Positions 1 through 6,362 of a DNA stretch of 24,725 bases are shown in pieces; within the stretch, counting starts at the first letter, position 1; each line of letters starts with the position of its first letter. Source of the stretch: DASZHC01 sp035938215 (GTDB lineage: Bacteria; Verrucomicrobiota; Verrucomicrobiia; Chthoniobacterales; JAFAMB01); the NCBI GenBank assembly GCA_035938215.1, contig DASZHC010000253.1, positions 1 to 24,725 on the forward strand, in the 5' to 3' direction. A program made the translations under genes and the position numbers. Below the pieces are notes generated by a model, which searched no databases, had not been told where the DNA came from, and was given only the letters and a program-made list of their open reading frames with translations.

Positions 1-927
1 GGTTTGCTCGCTGAAATAGGGAAGGTTCGACAAGGCACGTACATCGTGTTCGATAAACTGCGCATTCTCGAATAAGCGCCGGCCAAGCGGGTGCTTGAGA
101 AGATGCGCTTTCAGGCGGTCACCGAGCGAAGGTCCGGCCGGCAATTGATATATTCGGCTATCGTAAACGACTCCAACGCTGAAATCGCCTCCTTTGAGCG
201 GGATGATCCAGCACCACCATCCATAACCCATCAAGTGATTTGTTGCCCATTGCCGCATAGTCCAGCACGGCTCGGCAAATCCGGGTGCTTCTTTCCACAC
301 TGCCGCGCCATCCAGATCGGCCGTGTTGCGAAAGCGCGCCCAAACAGCGTTTGTCGGATGGGATGTCAGCGGCTTGAGGATCTTTAGCCTCCGGGGGATC
401 ACCGCCGACCGGCCGCTGCCATCAATAACCCAGCGCGCTGAGACGGTGCGGAGTTCTTCGCCGATCTTGACAGTAAGAGAATTTCGACCTTCGCCTCCTA
501 GTTCAAATTGTTGGAGCTTAGCAGGTCGCCAAAGTTCGCACCCGGCGGCAATCGCGATCTCGAGAACCTCCGGATCCAGCTTTGAGCGATCTAATTGAAA
601 TGTGGGAAGGCGCGTCTGTGATTTGGGCCCGATTTCGGCGCAACGCGTAAAGCAATCCGTTGAATCCCTGTAAAACCAGAAGCGTAACCCCGATTTGACG
701 ATCTGTTCGTGCCCTAGATGGTGCGCGAGATTCAGCTCGCGAGTGAGAAAACATGCACTGACTTCGCTTGTCGATTCACCGACCTTGCGATCGAATTCTA
801 TCGACTTTTCGATGATAAGAATGCGCAGCGCCGGGTTCTTGCGCTTTAAAAGGTAGGCAGTGGCAGCGCCTGCGATGGCGCCTCCGATCACCGCTACATC
901 GTAACTGCACTCCATCGGCCGAACCAT
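1..927 (-). CDS. FAD-dependent oxidoreductase of the flavin halogenase type, 3' part beyond the window edge
   Basis: An open minus-strand frame runs from the ATG at 927 (or the in-frame ATG at 915) to position 1 without a stop, so the C-terminus lies outside the window. From the 915 start, residues 7-35 form a Rossmann FAD-binding beta-alpha-beta with a GGAIAG glycine motif and an acidic end (IIEKS). Residues 46-49 read GEST, the second conserved site of halogenases and geranylgeranyl-reductase-like monooxygenases. A DGSGR motif follows near residue 155. Near residue 230 there is WCWIIP, matching the WxWxIP signature of FADH2-dependent halogenases (PF04820-type). This signature also occurs in homologues of unknown activity, so the substrate and halogenation itself are unproven. 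No Shine-Dalgarno is obvious. A repeat-rich gap separates it from the next minus-strand gene, so it is probably transcribed independently. Confidence 0.75.
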   Translation of the reverse strand, partial: MVRPMECSYDVAVIGGAIAGAATAYLLKRKNPALRILIIEKSIEFDRKVGESTSEVSACFLTRELNLAHHLGHEQIVKSGLRFWFYRDSTDCFTRCAEIGPKSQTRLPTFQLDRSKLDPEVLEIAIAAGCELWRPAKLQQFELGGEGRNSLTVKIGEELRTVSARWVIDGSGRSAVIPRRLKILKPLTSHPTNAVWARFRNTADLDGAAVWKEAPGFAEPCWTMRQWATNHLMGYGWWCWIIPLKGGDFSVGVVYDSRIYQLPAGPSLGDRLKAHLLKHPLGRRLFENAQFIEHDVRALSNLPYFSEQT

Positions 928-1123
928 TGAGTCTGGCGCGGAATTAATCAAGCGGATTTCTAGTGCACCGTCTCGCATATAGTGGTGATGTCGCCGCTGG
1001 TAAGTCGGCTGTTTTTCAAGGCGCGAGCGAAGCGCCCATCTCGCCCCATTTTTGCCTCCTGCTTGTATGGCTATTCCGCAGTCGGCACTTTCATGCTGCC
1101 CGCGAGAGACCAAGAGTGCCTGC

Positions 1124-1163
1124 GAACCCCGAACCCCGAACCCCGAACCCCAAAACCCGAACC
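1124..1163. repeat. GAACCCC heptamer tandem array
   Basis: Four perfect tandem copies of GAACCCC occupy 1124-1151, followed by degenerate copies up to about 1163. The complementary G-rich strand (GGGGTTC units) could form G-quadruplex-like structures. A related array in the opposite orientation lies at 22648-22686, directly after the pentulose kinase stop codon. Confidence 0.85.
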
Positions 1164-1192
1164 ACAGCCATCCAGGTCGTTTAGCGCCGTAC

Positions 1193-1275
1193 GCCCCAAA
1201 GGGGCTGGAGGACTCAGAAGCCCGGGCGTTTCAACCCCCAGCACCTCCCAAGAACCGAGTCGCCCTGAAGGGGCG
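1193..1275. repeat. Two-hairpin palindromic repeat (REP-like)
   Basis: The block starts with the perfect hairpin GCCCC-AAA-GGGGC (1193-1205) and ends with CGCCC-TGAAG-GGGCG (1261-1275). Internal complementary pieces (GGAGG at 1207-1211 with CCTCC at 1244-1248; GCTGG at 1204-1208 with CCAGC at 1238-1242) could pair across the middle. No second copy was found in this window, so membership of a repeat family is inferred from structure only. Confidence 0.5.
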
Positions 1276-1415
1276 TCCAGGTTAGGAGTAAGTAAAACAA
1301 CAGAAATGTAACGTGTAATGGTTCTATGCCTTAACGTTTTGCGCTCCTTTCGGCGCGCACCGAGTCCCATTTTTGCAATCGCACATCTTCGGGGCGATAG
1401 GGCACTAAACAGACG

Positions 1416-2474
1416 CTAACCTACGACCTTGTTTGTCAGAAACTTCAAAGGCGCAGGGTAAAAGCGGAAAAAATCCAAGAGCGAGCCGGACACTTTAGGA
1501 TGAAGCACGGCCAAACGCGCAAGCTGGTTTATCCATAGACGATTTTTGTATATTTGCGCATGCTTGTGGCCATACGGTTGCCCCGGCTCTGAGAAGTCCG
1601 ATGCAGACCGGATGACGCAGTCGGCCGCGAGGACGCCGCTCTGAAGCGCATATAGTATTCCTTCGCCCGTAAATGGCTCAACCACACGCGCTGCATCCCC
1701 AACGTAGAGAAGGTTTGAACGCTTGGATCGAATGGTCGAACGTGTCAAGGGCGTGATCGATTGCCATCGATGATCGGGCCCCAGCCCGAATCTTTGAACC
1801 ACATGTTTGCGAAAGCGTTCTGCATTTCGCGGCCGGCTGACAATGCAGAGGTTGGTTAAATTCTCTCCAATTGTAGCGAGACCGAGATACCCGTACTCAC
1901 AGAATTCGAGTACGATATGCGGCTCTGTTTCTGTCGAAAAATGAGTCTGTAGAGCGACTCGATCCGTTCTTGTCTTCGGAAAATCGTCAAGAAGCCGGGC
2001 GACAGAGGAATTGCGTCCATCGGCGGCGATTAAAAATCTGCTTTCGACCATTTCGTTGGTAGTCGAGATCTGCCAGCGGGAACCTTGACTGACCTTGATC
2101 ACCGGCTCTCCGAACTCTACTTGCGAACCACTTGCGATTGCATTTTTCAGAAGAGCGTCATCCAGGAGTCTCCGACGAATCCCAAGTTCGCATCTTCTCT
2201 GAACCGGTAGATCGAATCGAATCGAACGCCCGGTCGATGTGCGGAAATCGACCCAGCTCAGTTTTGCGCTCGGGAGCTGTCGTATTATTTGGCTGACCCC
2301 GAGGCGGTCAAGAATGTCCCATGCGGCGGGGTTCAGACAATCGCCACAGACTTTCTCCCGGGGGAATTGGGCTCGCTCCAGGACGAGTGTGGCAAGACCG
2401 GATCGAGCCGTAAGCGCCGCAACGACTGCCCCGGAAGGGCCCCCGCCAACGACAACGACGTCGTAGACCCTCAT
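1416..2474 (-). CDS. Geranylgeranyl-reductase family FAD-dependent oxidoreductase
   Basis: This 352-residue flavoprotein carries the geranylgeranyl reductase / PHBH-fold signatures. Residues 5-34 hold the FAD Rossmann motif VVVVGGGPSG ending in LER. Residues 41-49 read KVCGDCLNP, the cysteine-containing loop typical of geranylgeranyl reductases. Near the C-terminus YVGDAA...PFTGEGI is the second FAD contact (GD motif). Members reduce isoprenoid double bonds of chlorophyll, archaeal lipid or menaquinone side chains, or act as monooxygenases; the substrate here cannot be read from sequence. Its ATG overlaps the hemW stop as ATGA (2471-2474), so the two are translationally coupled. An isoprenoid role would fit the synthase gene at 5284 and ispH at 18744, but those are in other transcription units. 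Confidence 0.8.
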   Translation of the reverse strand: MRVYDVVVVGGGPSGAVVAALTARSGLATLVLERAQFPREKVCGDCLNPAAWDILDRLGVSQIIRQLPSAKLSWVDFRTSTGRSIRFDLPVQRRCELGIRRRLLDDALLKNAIASGSQVEFGEPVIKVSQGSRWQISTTNEMVESRFLIAADGRNSSVARLLDDFPKTRTDRVALQTHFSTETEPHIVLEFCEYGYLGLATIGENLTNLCIVSRPRNAERFRKHVVQRFGLGPDHRWQSITPLTRSTIRSKRSNLLYVGDAARVVEPFTGEGILYALQSGVLAADCVIRSASDFSEPGQPYGHKHAQIYKNRLWINQLARLAVLHPKVSGSLLDFFRFYPAPLKFLTNKVVG

Positions 2475-3604
2475 ACGAAGAGCTCCGCAACAGAGTCGGC
2501 TACCATTCTGCCTTTTGGGGTCAGCCTCACGCGATTTCCTGCTTCTTCCAGGTATCCCTCAGACAAGAGTGAAGCCACTTCCTCAGGCCAACTCGCTATT
2601 TTAGACTCGGACACTCCGGTCGAAGTTCGCAAACCAAAGGCGATTTCCTCCGCCAGTCGCATCTCGCTCGATAACGCCTCTTCAAACGCAATGGGCTCAA
2701 TTTTTGACCGAATCTGTTCAACGTACCGGCCCGTGTCCGGCGTATTCCTCCATCGCTTCGAACCCACGGTCGAAAACGCGCTTGGCCCCAGCCCGAGGTA
2801 GCTGCGCCCGAGCCAATAGGCTAGATTGTGAAGACATTCGAAGCCGGGTCGTGCGTAATTCGAAATCTCATATTGCTTATACCCCGCTTCTTCGAGAGTG
2901 CCCATCGTGAGTTCGTATAAGGCGGCGTCTCGCTCGACATCCTGGGTAAGTTCCCCCTGTGAGAATCGCCGGAAAAACTCCGTATCTTCTTCGTAGGTCA
3001 GGCAATAAGCCGATACATGTTCCGGCTCAAATCCAATCGTCTTGTCCAGAGTTTCCTTCCACACGGAAGCCGGCTGCCCAGGAATGCCGAAAATCAAATC
3101 GAGGTTGAGATTATTGAACCCAGCTTGACGTAAAATCTCGAACGAACGTTCGGCTTGCTCCGCCGAGTGGACGCGGCCAAGCGTTTCAAGGATTTGAGGA
3201 TTCCAGGATTGAACTCCCATGCTGATCCGATTGACCCCGAAATCGCGGATCATTTTTGCCTTTTCCAGCGAGACGGTCGCGGGATTCATCTCAAGGGTCC
3301 ATTCGCGGATGTTTGAGAGATCAAGTCGCTGACGGAGACCGCTAAGAAGGAATTCAAGCTGCTTCACCGAGAGCGCGGACGGCGTCCCCCCTCCAAAGAA
3401 AATAGTTTCCAGACGAAATCCGGACATTTCGTTGAGCCGCCGATCGAGTTCGACAAGAAGAGAATCGAGAAATACCTGCGTCTTGTTCCGATCGGAGGCC
3501 TCTTTGTAAAAACTGCAGTAAGGACAAATCTTGAGACAGAAAGGAATATGGACGTAGAGATGGCGCACAACGTTTGGTTCTTCGATTCCGTTCAGCATTT
3601 GCAT
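2471..3604 (-). CDS. hemW: HemW-type radical SAM heme chaperone / coproporphyrinogen oxidase-like protein
   Basis: The HemN/HemW family signature HIPFCLKICPYCSF gives the CxxxCxxC radical-SAM cluster (C23, C27, C30 from the start chosen here), followed by FFGGGTPS and a GIPGQ motif. HemW proteins bind heme and a 4Fe-4S cluster and are thought to act as heme chaperones; true HemN is longer. The frame opens at 3673, but the first 23 residues of that version cross a 21-bp inverted repeat and resemble no HemW N-terminus. The ATG at 3604 gives 19 residues before HIP, closer to the family; 3598 is a further option. None has a clear Shine-Dalgarno. The last base of the stop overlaps the next gene (ATGA), forming a two-gene operon. 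Confidence 0.88.
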   Translation of the reverse strand: MQMLNGIEEPNVVRHLYVHIPFCLKICPYCSFYKEASDRNKTQVFLDSLLVELDRRLNEMSGFRLETIFFGGGTPSALSVKQLEFLLSGLRQRLDLSNIREWTLEMNPATVSLEKAKMIRDFGVNRISMGVQSWNPQILETLGRVHSAEQAERSFEILRQAGFNNLNLDLIFGIPGQPASVWKETLDKTIGFEPEHVSAYCLTYEEDTEFFRRFSQGELTQDVERDAALYELTMGTLEEAGYKQYEISNYARPGFECLHNLAYWLGRSYLGLGPSAFSTVGSKRWRNTPDTGRYVEQIRSKIEPIAFEEALSSEMRLAEEIAFGLRTSTGVSESKIASWPEEVASLLSEGYLEEAGNRVRLTPKGRMVADSVAELFV

Positions 3605-3643
3605 AAAGGTGATATAATCCGAGGCGTGCCCCGAGTTGTTGCC

Positions 3644-3738
3644 AGAATCCTTGAAAAGCAAAACTGGCCGCACATGAGATACGTTTTTTTCTGTATCCGC
3701 ACATTAATCATCGGGTGGTTTTGCTTTTCAAGGATTCT
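3644..3738. repeat. 21-bp perfect inverted repeat with 53-bp loop at the hemW 5' end
   Basis: The left arm 3644-3664 (starting AGAATCCTTGAAAAGC) is exactly complementary to the right arm 3718-3738. The spacer is 53 bp. The element lies upstream of, or overlapping, the hemW start and between divergent genes (hemW minus, DUF362 plus). It could be a small non-autonomous mobile element or a strong cruciform/hairpin in the hemW leader. No second copy is visible in the window. Confidence 0.85.
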
Positions 3739-3821
3739 ATAAGCGGGACCGCTGAACCCAAAGACACCGGATCTCCACACTACTTTTAAATGCACACACG
3801 AATCAAAAGCCCAAACGCAGT

Positions 3822-5102
3822 ATGCTGATCATGCGCCGGCAATGGCCCCAACCTTTAACAAAATTGCGGTCCCGCAAGAGCGAGGCCGCTTCACCAATCG
3901 GCGCTGCTTCCAACGCCACCTTGAGATCCTTACATCTCGCCCGTCAGAGGCGCGGCCTCGCTGGGTTACTTGTCTGCGTGATTCTTTCCAATCCGATCTG
4001 GTGTCATGGAGAATCGCCTCAATCCTCGCCGGATTCCAGTCCTCCGCAGAACTTGCCTGAATCGAGCGAAACTCAGCCTGCGGAACCGGCCCCAACGCCG
4101 GTGCCGCTGAGATCTATCGTTTATCGGGCGGAAAGTTCGGATGCGATAGAGGACTACGAAGCGAATCCCGAGATCGTTCGACGCATGGTAAACCAGCTTG
4201 TCCTTGCGGTGACTGGCCAACCGACTGTGGCGTCGGCTTGGGGATCGCTCGTAAAATCAACCGATGTCGTGGGTATCAAGGTTTGCGCCAGCGGCGCACC
4301 GCTCTTTAGCACACATCCCGCCGTCGTCGATGCTGTCCAAGCCGGCTTGATCGAAGCGGGCGTGCGTCCGCAGAACATCGTAGTCTGGGATCGTGAGCGG
4401 AAACTCCTGCAACTGGCTGGATTTCAAGCCAGAAGCGCCGGCTATCGGCTCATGTGGAGCGAGAAAAACTACGATCTGAAAGCGTTCGTTACCTCGCCTA
4501 TCAGCGGAAAATTAATTTACGGTGATATGCTCTTTGTAAGCAAGGCTCCGGACGTCTTAAGGAAAGAACAGCTGCAGCCAGAAAAAGACAAAAAGAAACG
4601 CTTCGTAGCGGATAACCTGAGTGATCAAAGTTATGTGAGCAACGTTCTCACTCATGTAGTGACGAAAGTGATCAACGTGCCCGTGTTATCCGATCATCTC
4701 CTTTGCGGGCTTTCAGGGGCGCTCTTTAACATGACTATCCAAAATCTGGATAATTGGCGCAGATTGGTTCAGGCGCCGGTCAGCGGGGATCCATCGATTC
4801 CTGAAGCGTACGCGGACCCCCGGATCGGTGAGAAAGTTGTATTGAATATTATGGATGGTCTTATCGCGCTCTACGCAGGCGCGCCGGTTGGCGATGCGAA
4901 TTATGCGATCCACTATGGAACGTTGTACGCTTCGAAGGATCCGGTAGCTCTAGATGCCGTCGCATTGAAAATGATCGACCAATGGCGAATAAAAGCGCAA
5001 ATGGAGCCCGCCTCAAAGACCGCAAAATATCTCAAGACGGCGTTTAGCTACGGCCTGGGAAATGCCGATCTCAGTAAAATCGAGGTCGTAGACGTACGAT
5101 AA
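3822..5102 (+). CDS. Exported DUF362 domain protein
   Basis: The 426-residue protein matches the DUF362 family (PF04015), with VVGIKVCASGAPLFSTHP, a GVRPQNIVVWDR segment and a C-terminal KDPVALDAVALKMID block. The family is often found with iron-sulfur or ferredoxin-like domains, but no ferredoxin cysteine cluster is seen here and the biochemical role is unknown. A hydrophobic export segment (GLAGLLVCVILSNPIWCHG, about residues 45-64) precedes a proline/serine-rich linker, so the mature protein is probably periplasmic. About 33 residues before TTG 3921 look unlike any family N-terminus. A TTG start at 3921 would give a compact signal peptide whose positive n-region (LHLARQRR) is encoded by a palindromic repeat. 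The start is therefore uncertain. Confidence 0.78.
   Translation: MLIMRRQWPQPLTKLRSRKSEAASPIGAASNATLRSLHLARQRRGLAGLLVCVILSNPIWCHGESPQSSPDSSPPQNLPESSETQPAEPAPTPVPLRSIVYRAESSDAIEDYEANPEIVRRMVNQLVLAVTGQPTVASAWGSLVKSTDVVGIKVCASGAPLFSTHPAVVDAVQAGLIEAGVRPQNIVVWDRERKLLQLAGFQARSAGYRLMWSEKNYDLKAFVTSPISGKLIYGDMLFVSKAPDVLRKEQLQPEKDKKKRFVADNLSDQSYVSNVLTHVVTKVINVPVLSDHLLCGLSGALFNMTIQNLDNWRRLVQAPVSGDPSIPEAYADPRIGEKVVLNIMDGLIALYAGAPVGDANYAIHYGTLYASKDPVALDAVALKMIDQWRIKAQMEPASKTAKYLKTAFSYGLGNADLSKIEVVDVR
3918..3963. repeat. Two-hairpin REP-like repeat, family A copy 1 (inside the DUF362 5' end)
   Basis: The unit contains GAGAT...ATCTC and GAGGC-GCG-GCCTC hairpins side by side. It matches the copy at 20793-20838 over 46 bp with four substitutions. 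Here it is translated as part of the DUF362 N-terminus and supplies the basic residues before the export helix. Confidence 0.85.
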
Positions 5103-5110
5103 ACCGGCAG

Positions 5111-5292
5111 CGGGGTCATGTCTCAACTTTCAACATTTCCCCTTCTTCGAGTGACCTCCGTGCCAGCTCTTCTTGACCAGGCCAGAGCGGTAGGGCTGGA
5201 TCTCCGAGCCGGCCGTTCCAACTGGCAGACTCGCAATCAACGTGCGTTGAAACAAGTTGCCCCAAAGTGTTGAAAGTTGAGACATGACCCCG
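5111..5292. mobile_element. Non-autonomous RAYT-related element 1 (MITE-like)
   Basis: Terminal arms 5111-5135 and 5268-5292 form a perfect 25-bp inverted repeat beginning CGGGGTCATGTCTCAACTTT. The same termini bound the RAYT unit at 16891-18026 (differing only at two adjacent bases of the core) and the element at 6250-6357. The 132-bp interior has no gene and contains a family-B palindrome (5192-5216). The element begins 8 bp after the DUF362 stop, and its right arm contains the ATG of the synthase gene. Confidence 0.85.
5192..5216. repeat. Family-B palindromic repeat, copy 1
   Basis: This 25-bp unit (AGGGCTGGATCTCCGAGCC then GGCCGT) has imperfect GGCTGG/CCGGCC arms. It matches 9587-9611 with a single T/C difference. 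It is nested within the MITE-like element. Confidence 0.7.
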
Positions 5293-6249
5293 TCTGAGAG
5301 GGAGTTATTTGGCATTCTTAAGGGCGTTTCGCGGTCCTTTTATATCAGCGTTCGGTTCCTTCCAAAAAGGATTAGGCTCACAATCGCGCTGGCATACCTT
5401 TTGGCTCGCGCTTCGGACACGATCGCCGACGCAAATGGCACGGAGCCGCAATTGCGGAGAGAGTTTTTGGCGCAGTTTCTCAAACAGATTCGCGATGGCG
5501 ATTTCAATCCTTCGCTTAAGGTCACCCCTTTCCTGGCCAACCAGGCAGAAGGTCCGGAAAAGACCCTGCTGCTTCATATCAATCCTGTTGTCCAATCTTT
5601 GGGATTGATAGCGACACAACATCGCGAACTCATAGCGGAAGTCTTATCAAAGATCATTCATGGTCAGACCCTGGACATCCAAAGGTTTGAAATGCGGCCC
5701 GGAACCCAGGGACTGTCAGATGACGGTTCGCTGGACGAGTACACCTACCTGGTCGCCGGTTCGGTTGGCGAGTTCTGGACCAAAGTTTGTCTTCTGGAGT
5801 GGAGAGGTTATTCGGATCAGCCCGAGGCGAAGTTACTGGGAATGGGACGAGACTTTGGGAACGGCCTTCAGTTGATTAACATTTTGCGCGATTTTTCGAA
5901 CGATCTACGCCAGGGGAGATCGTACCTTCCAGTCACGAACCTTGAAATAGTCGCCGCTGATCCGAATCTGGCTCGCTCGGAATGGGAGCGTTGGCGGCAG
6001 AGAGCGTTAAGCTACCTTGAGGGCGGTTGGCAATATGTTAACGCGGTTCGCCCGCCGCGGGTACGATTCGCCTGCGCGGTTCCTTTGTTTATCGGAGTTC
6101 ACACGCTAGACTTGCTTGGCAAAGAGCCAAAGTTGCATCCTGGAATAAAGCTTCCAAGGAGCGAGGTGAAGAGTTTGATGTGCTGGGCCGCAGCGCTCGC
6201 GTGGTTTCCCGTCCTGAAAGGCTATATCCGTCAAAGAATATTCCGATAG
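5284..6249 (+). CDS. Squalene/phytoene synthase family protein
   Basis: This 321-residue protein has the trans-isoprenyl-diphosphate synthase head-to-head condensing fold. Residues 14-29 read GVSRSFYISVRFLPKR, the substrate-binding start of the family. The first aspartate motif is DTIAD (45-49) and the second is DFGNGLQLINILRD from about residue 190, followed by GRSYLP. YLVAGSVGEFW lies between them. Members join two farnesyl- or geranylgeranyl-diphosphates to give (pre)squalene or phytoene, or act in hopanoid synthesis as HpnC/HpnD. No carotenoid or hopanoid partner lies nearby, so the product is open. The ATG falls inside the right arm of a MITE-like element, and a second element starts at the base after the stop. 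The four residues before E5 are therefore repeat-encoded, and the native start was probably replaced. Confidence 0.85.
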   Translation: MTPSERELFGILKGVSRSFYISVRFLPKRIRLTIALAYLLARASDTIADANGTEPQLRREFLAQFLKQIRDGDFNPSLKVTPFLANQAEGPEKTLLLHINPVVQSLGLIATQHRELIAEVLSKIIHGQTLDIQRFEMRPGTQGLSDDGSLDEYTYLVAGSVGEFWTKVCLLEWRGYSDQPEAKLLGMGRDFGNGLQLINILRDFSNDLRQGRSYLPVTNLEIVAADPNLARSEWERWRQRALSYLEGGWQYVNAVRPPRVRFACAVPLFIGVHTLDLLGKEPKLHPGIKLPRSEVKSLMCWAAALAWFPVLKGYIRQRIFR

Positions 6250-6357
6250 GTCGGGGTCATGTCTCAACTTTCAACATTCACACTGCACAAGACGCGGCCG
6301 GATCACTACTCGTTAAGCAAGGTGCGTGAATGTTGAAAGTTGAGACATGACCCCGAC
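6250..6357. mobile_element. Non-autonomous RAYT-related element 2 (MITE-like), convergent-gene hairpin
   Basis: Arms 6250-6281 and 6326-6357 form a perfect 32-bp inverted repeat around a 44-bp loop. The core is the same as the termini of the elements at 5111-5292 and 16891-18026. It begins at the base after the synthase stop (6247-6249) and ends 5 bp before the stop of the convergent S41-like gene. As RNA it would fold into a long stem from either strand, so it may act as a bidirectional terminator or mRNA 3'-end stabiliser. Confidence 0.88.
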
Positions 6358-6362
6358 GATTA

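Larger units (their letters stand above)
928..1415. other. Repeat-rich intergenic region, no gene seen
   Basis: The gap between two minus-strand flavoprotein genes has no convincing coding frame; the short frames present are low-complexity translations of repeats. It holds a small hairpin at 1020-1036 (GGCGC/GCGCC arms), a heptamer array at 1124-1163 and a two-hairpin palindromic block at 1193-1275. The promoter of the halogenase-like gene must lie in the part nearest 928, but no clear -35/-10 pair was found. Confidence 0.6.

Noticed and set aside
1124..1275. Possible CRISPR array
   Set aside because: The tandem units are 7 bp with no spacers and the two hairpins are not regularly repeated; no cas gene is present.
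5111..6357. Composite transposon made of the two gene-less elements carrying the synthase gene
   Set aside because: Both ends are suggestive, but there is no target duplication, and tight fit to gene boundaries is also seen at the third element. Independent insertions are simpler.
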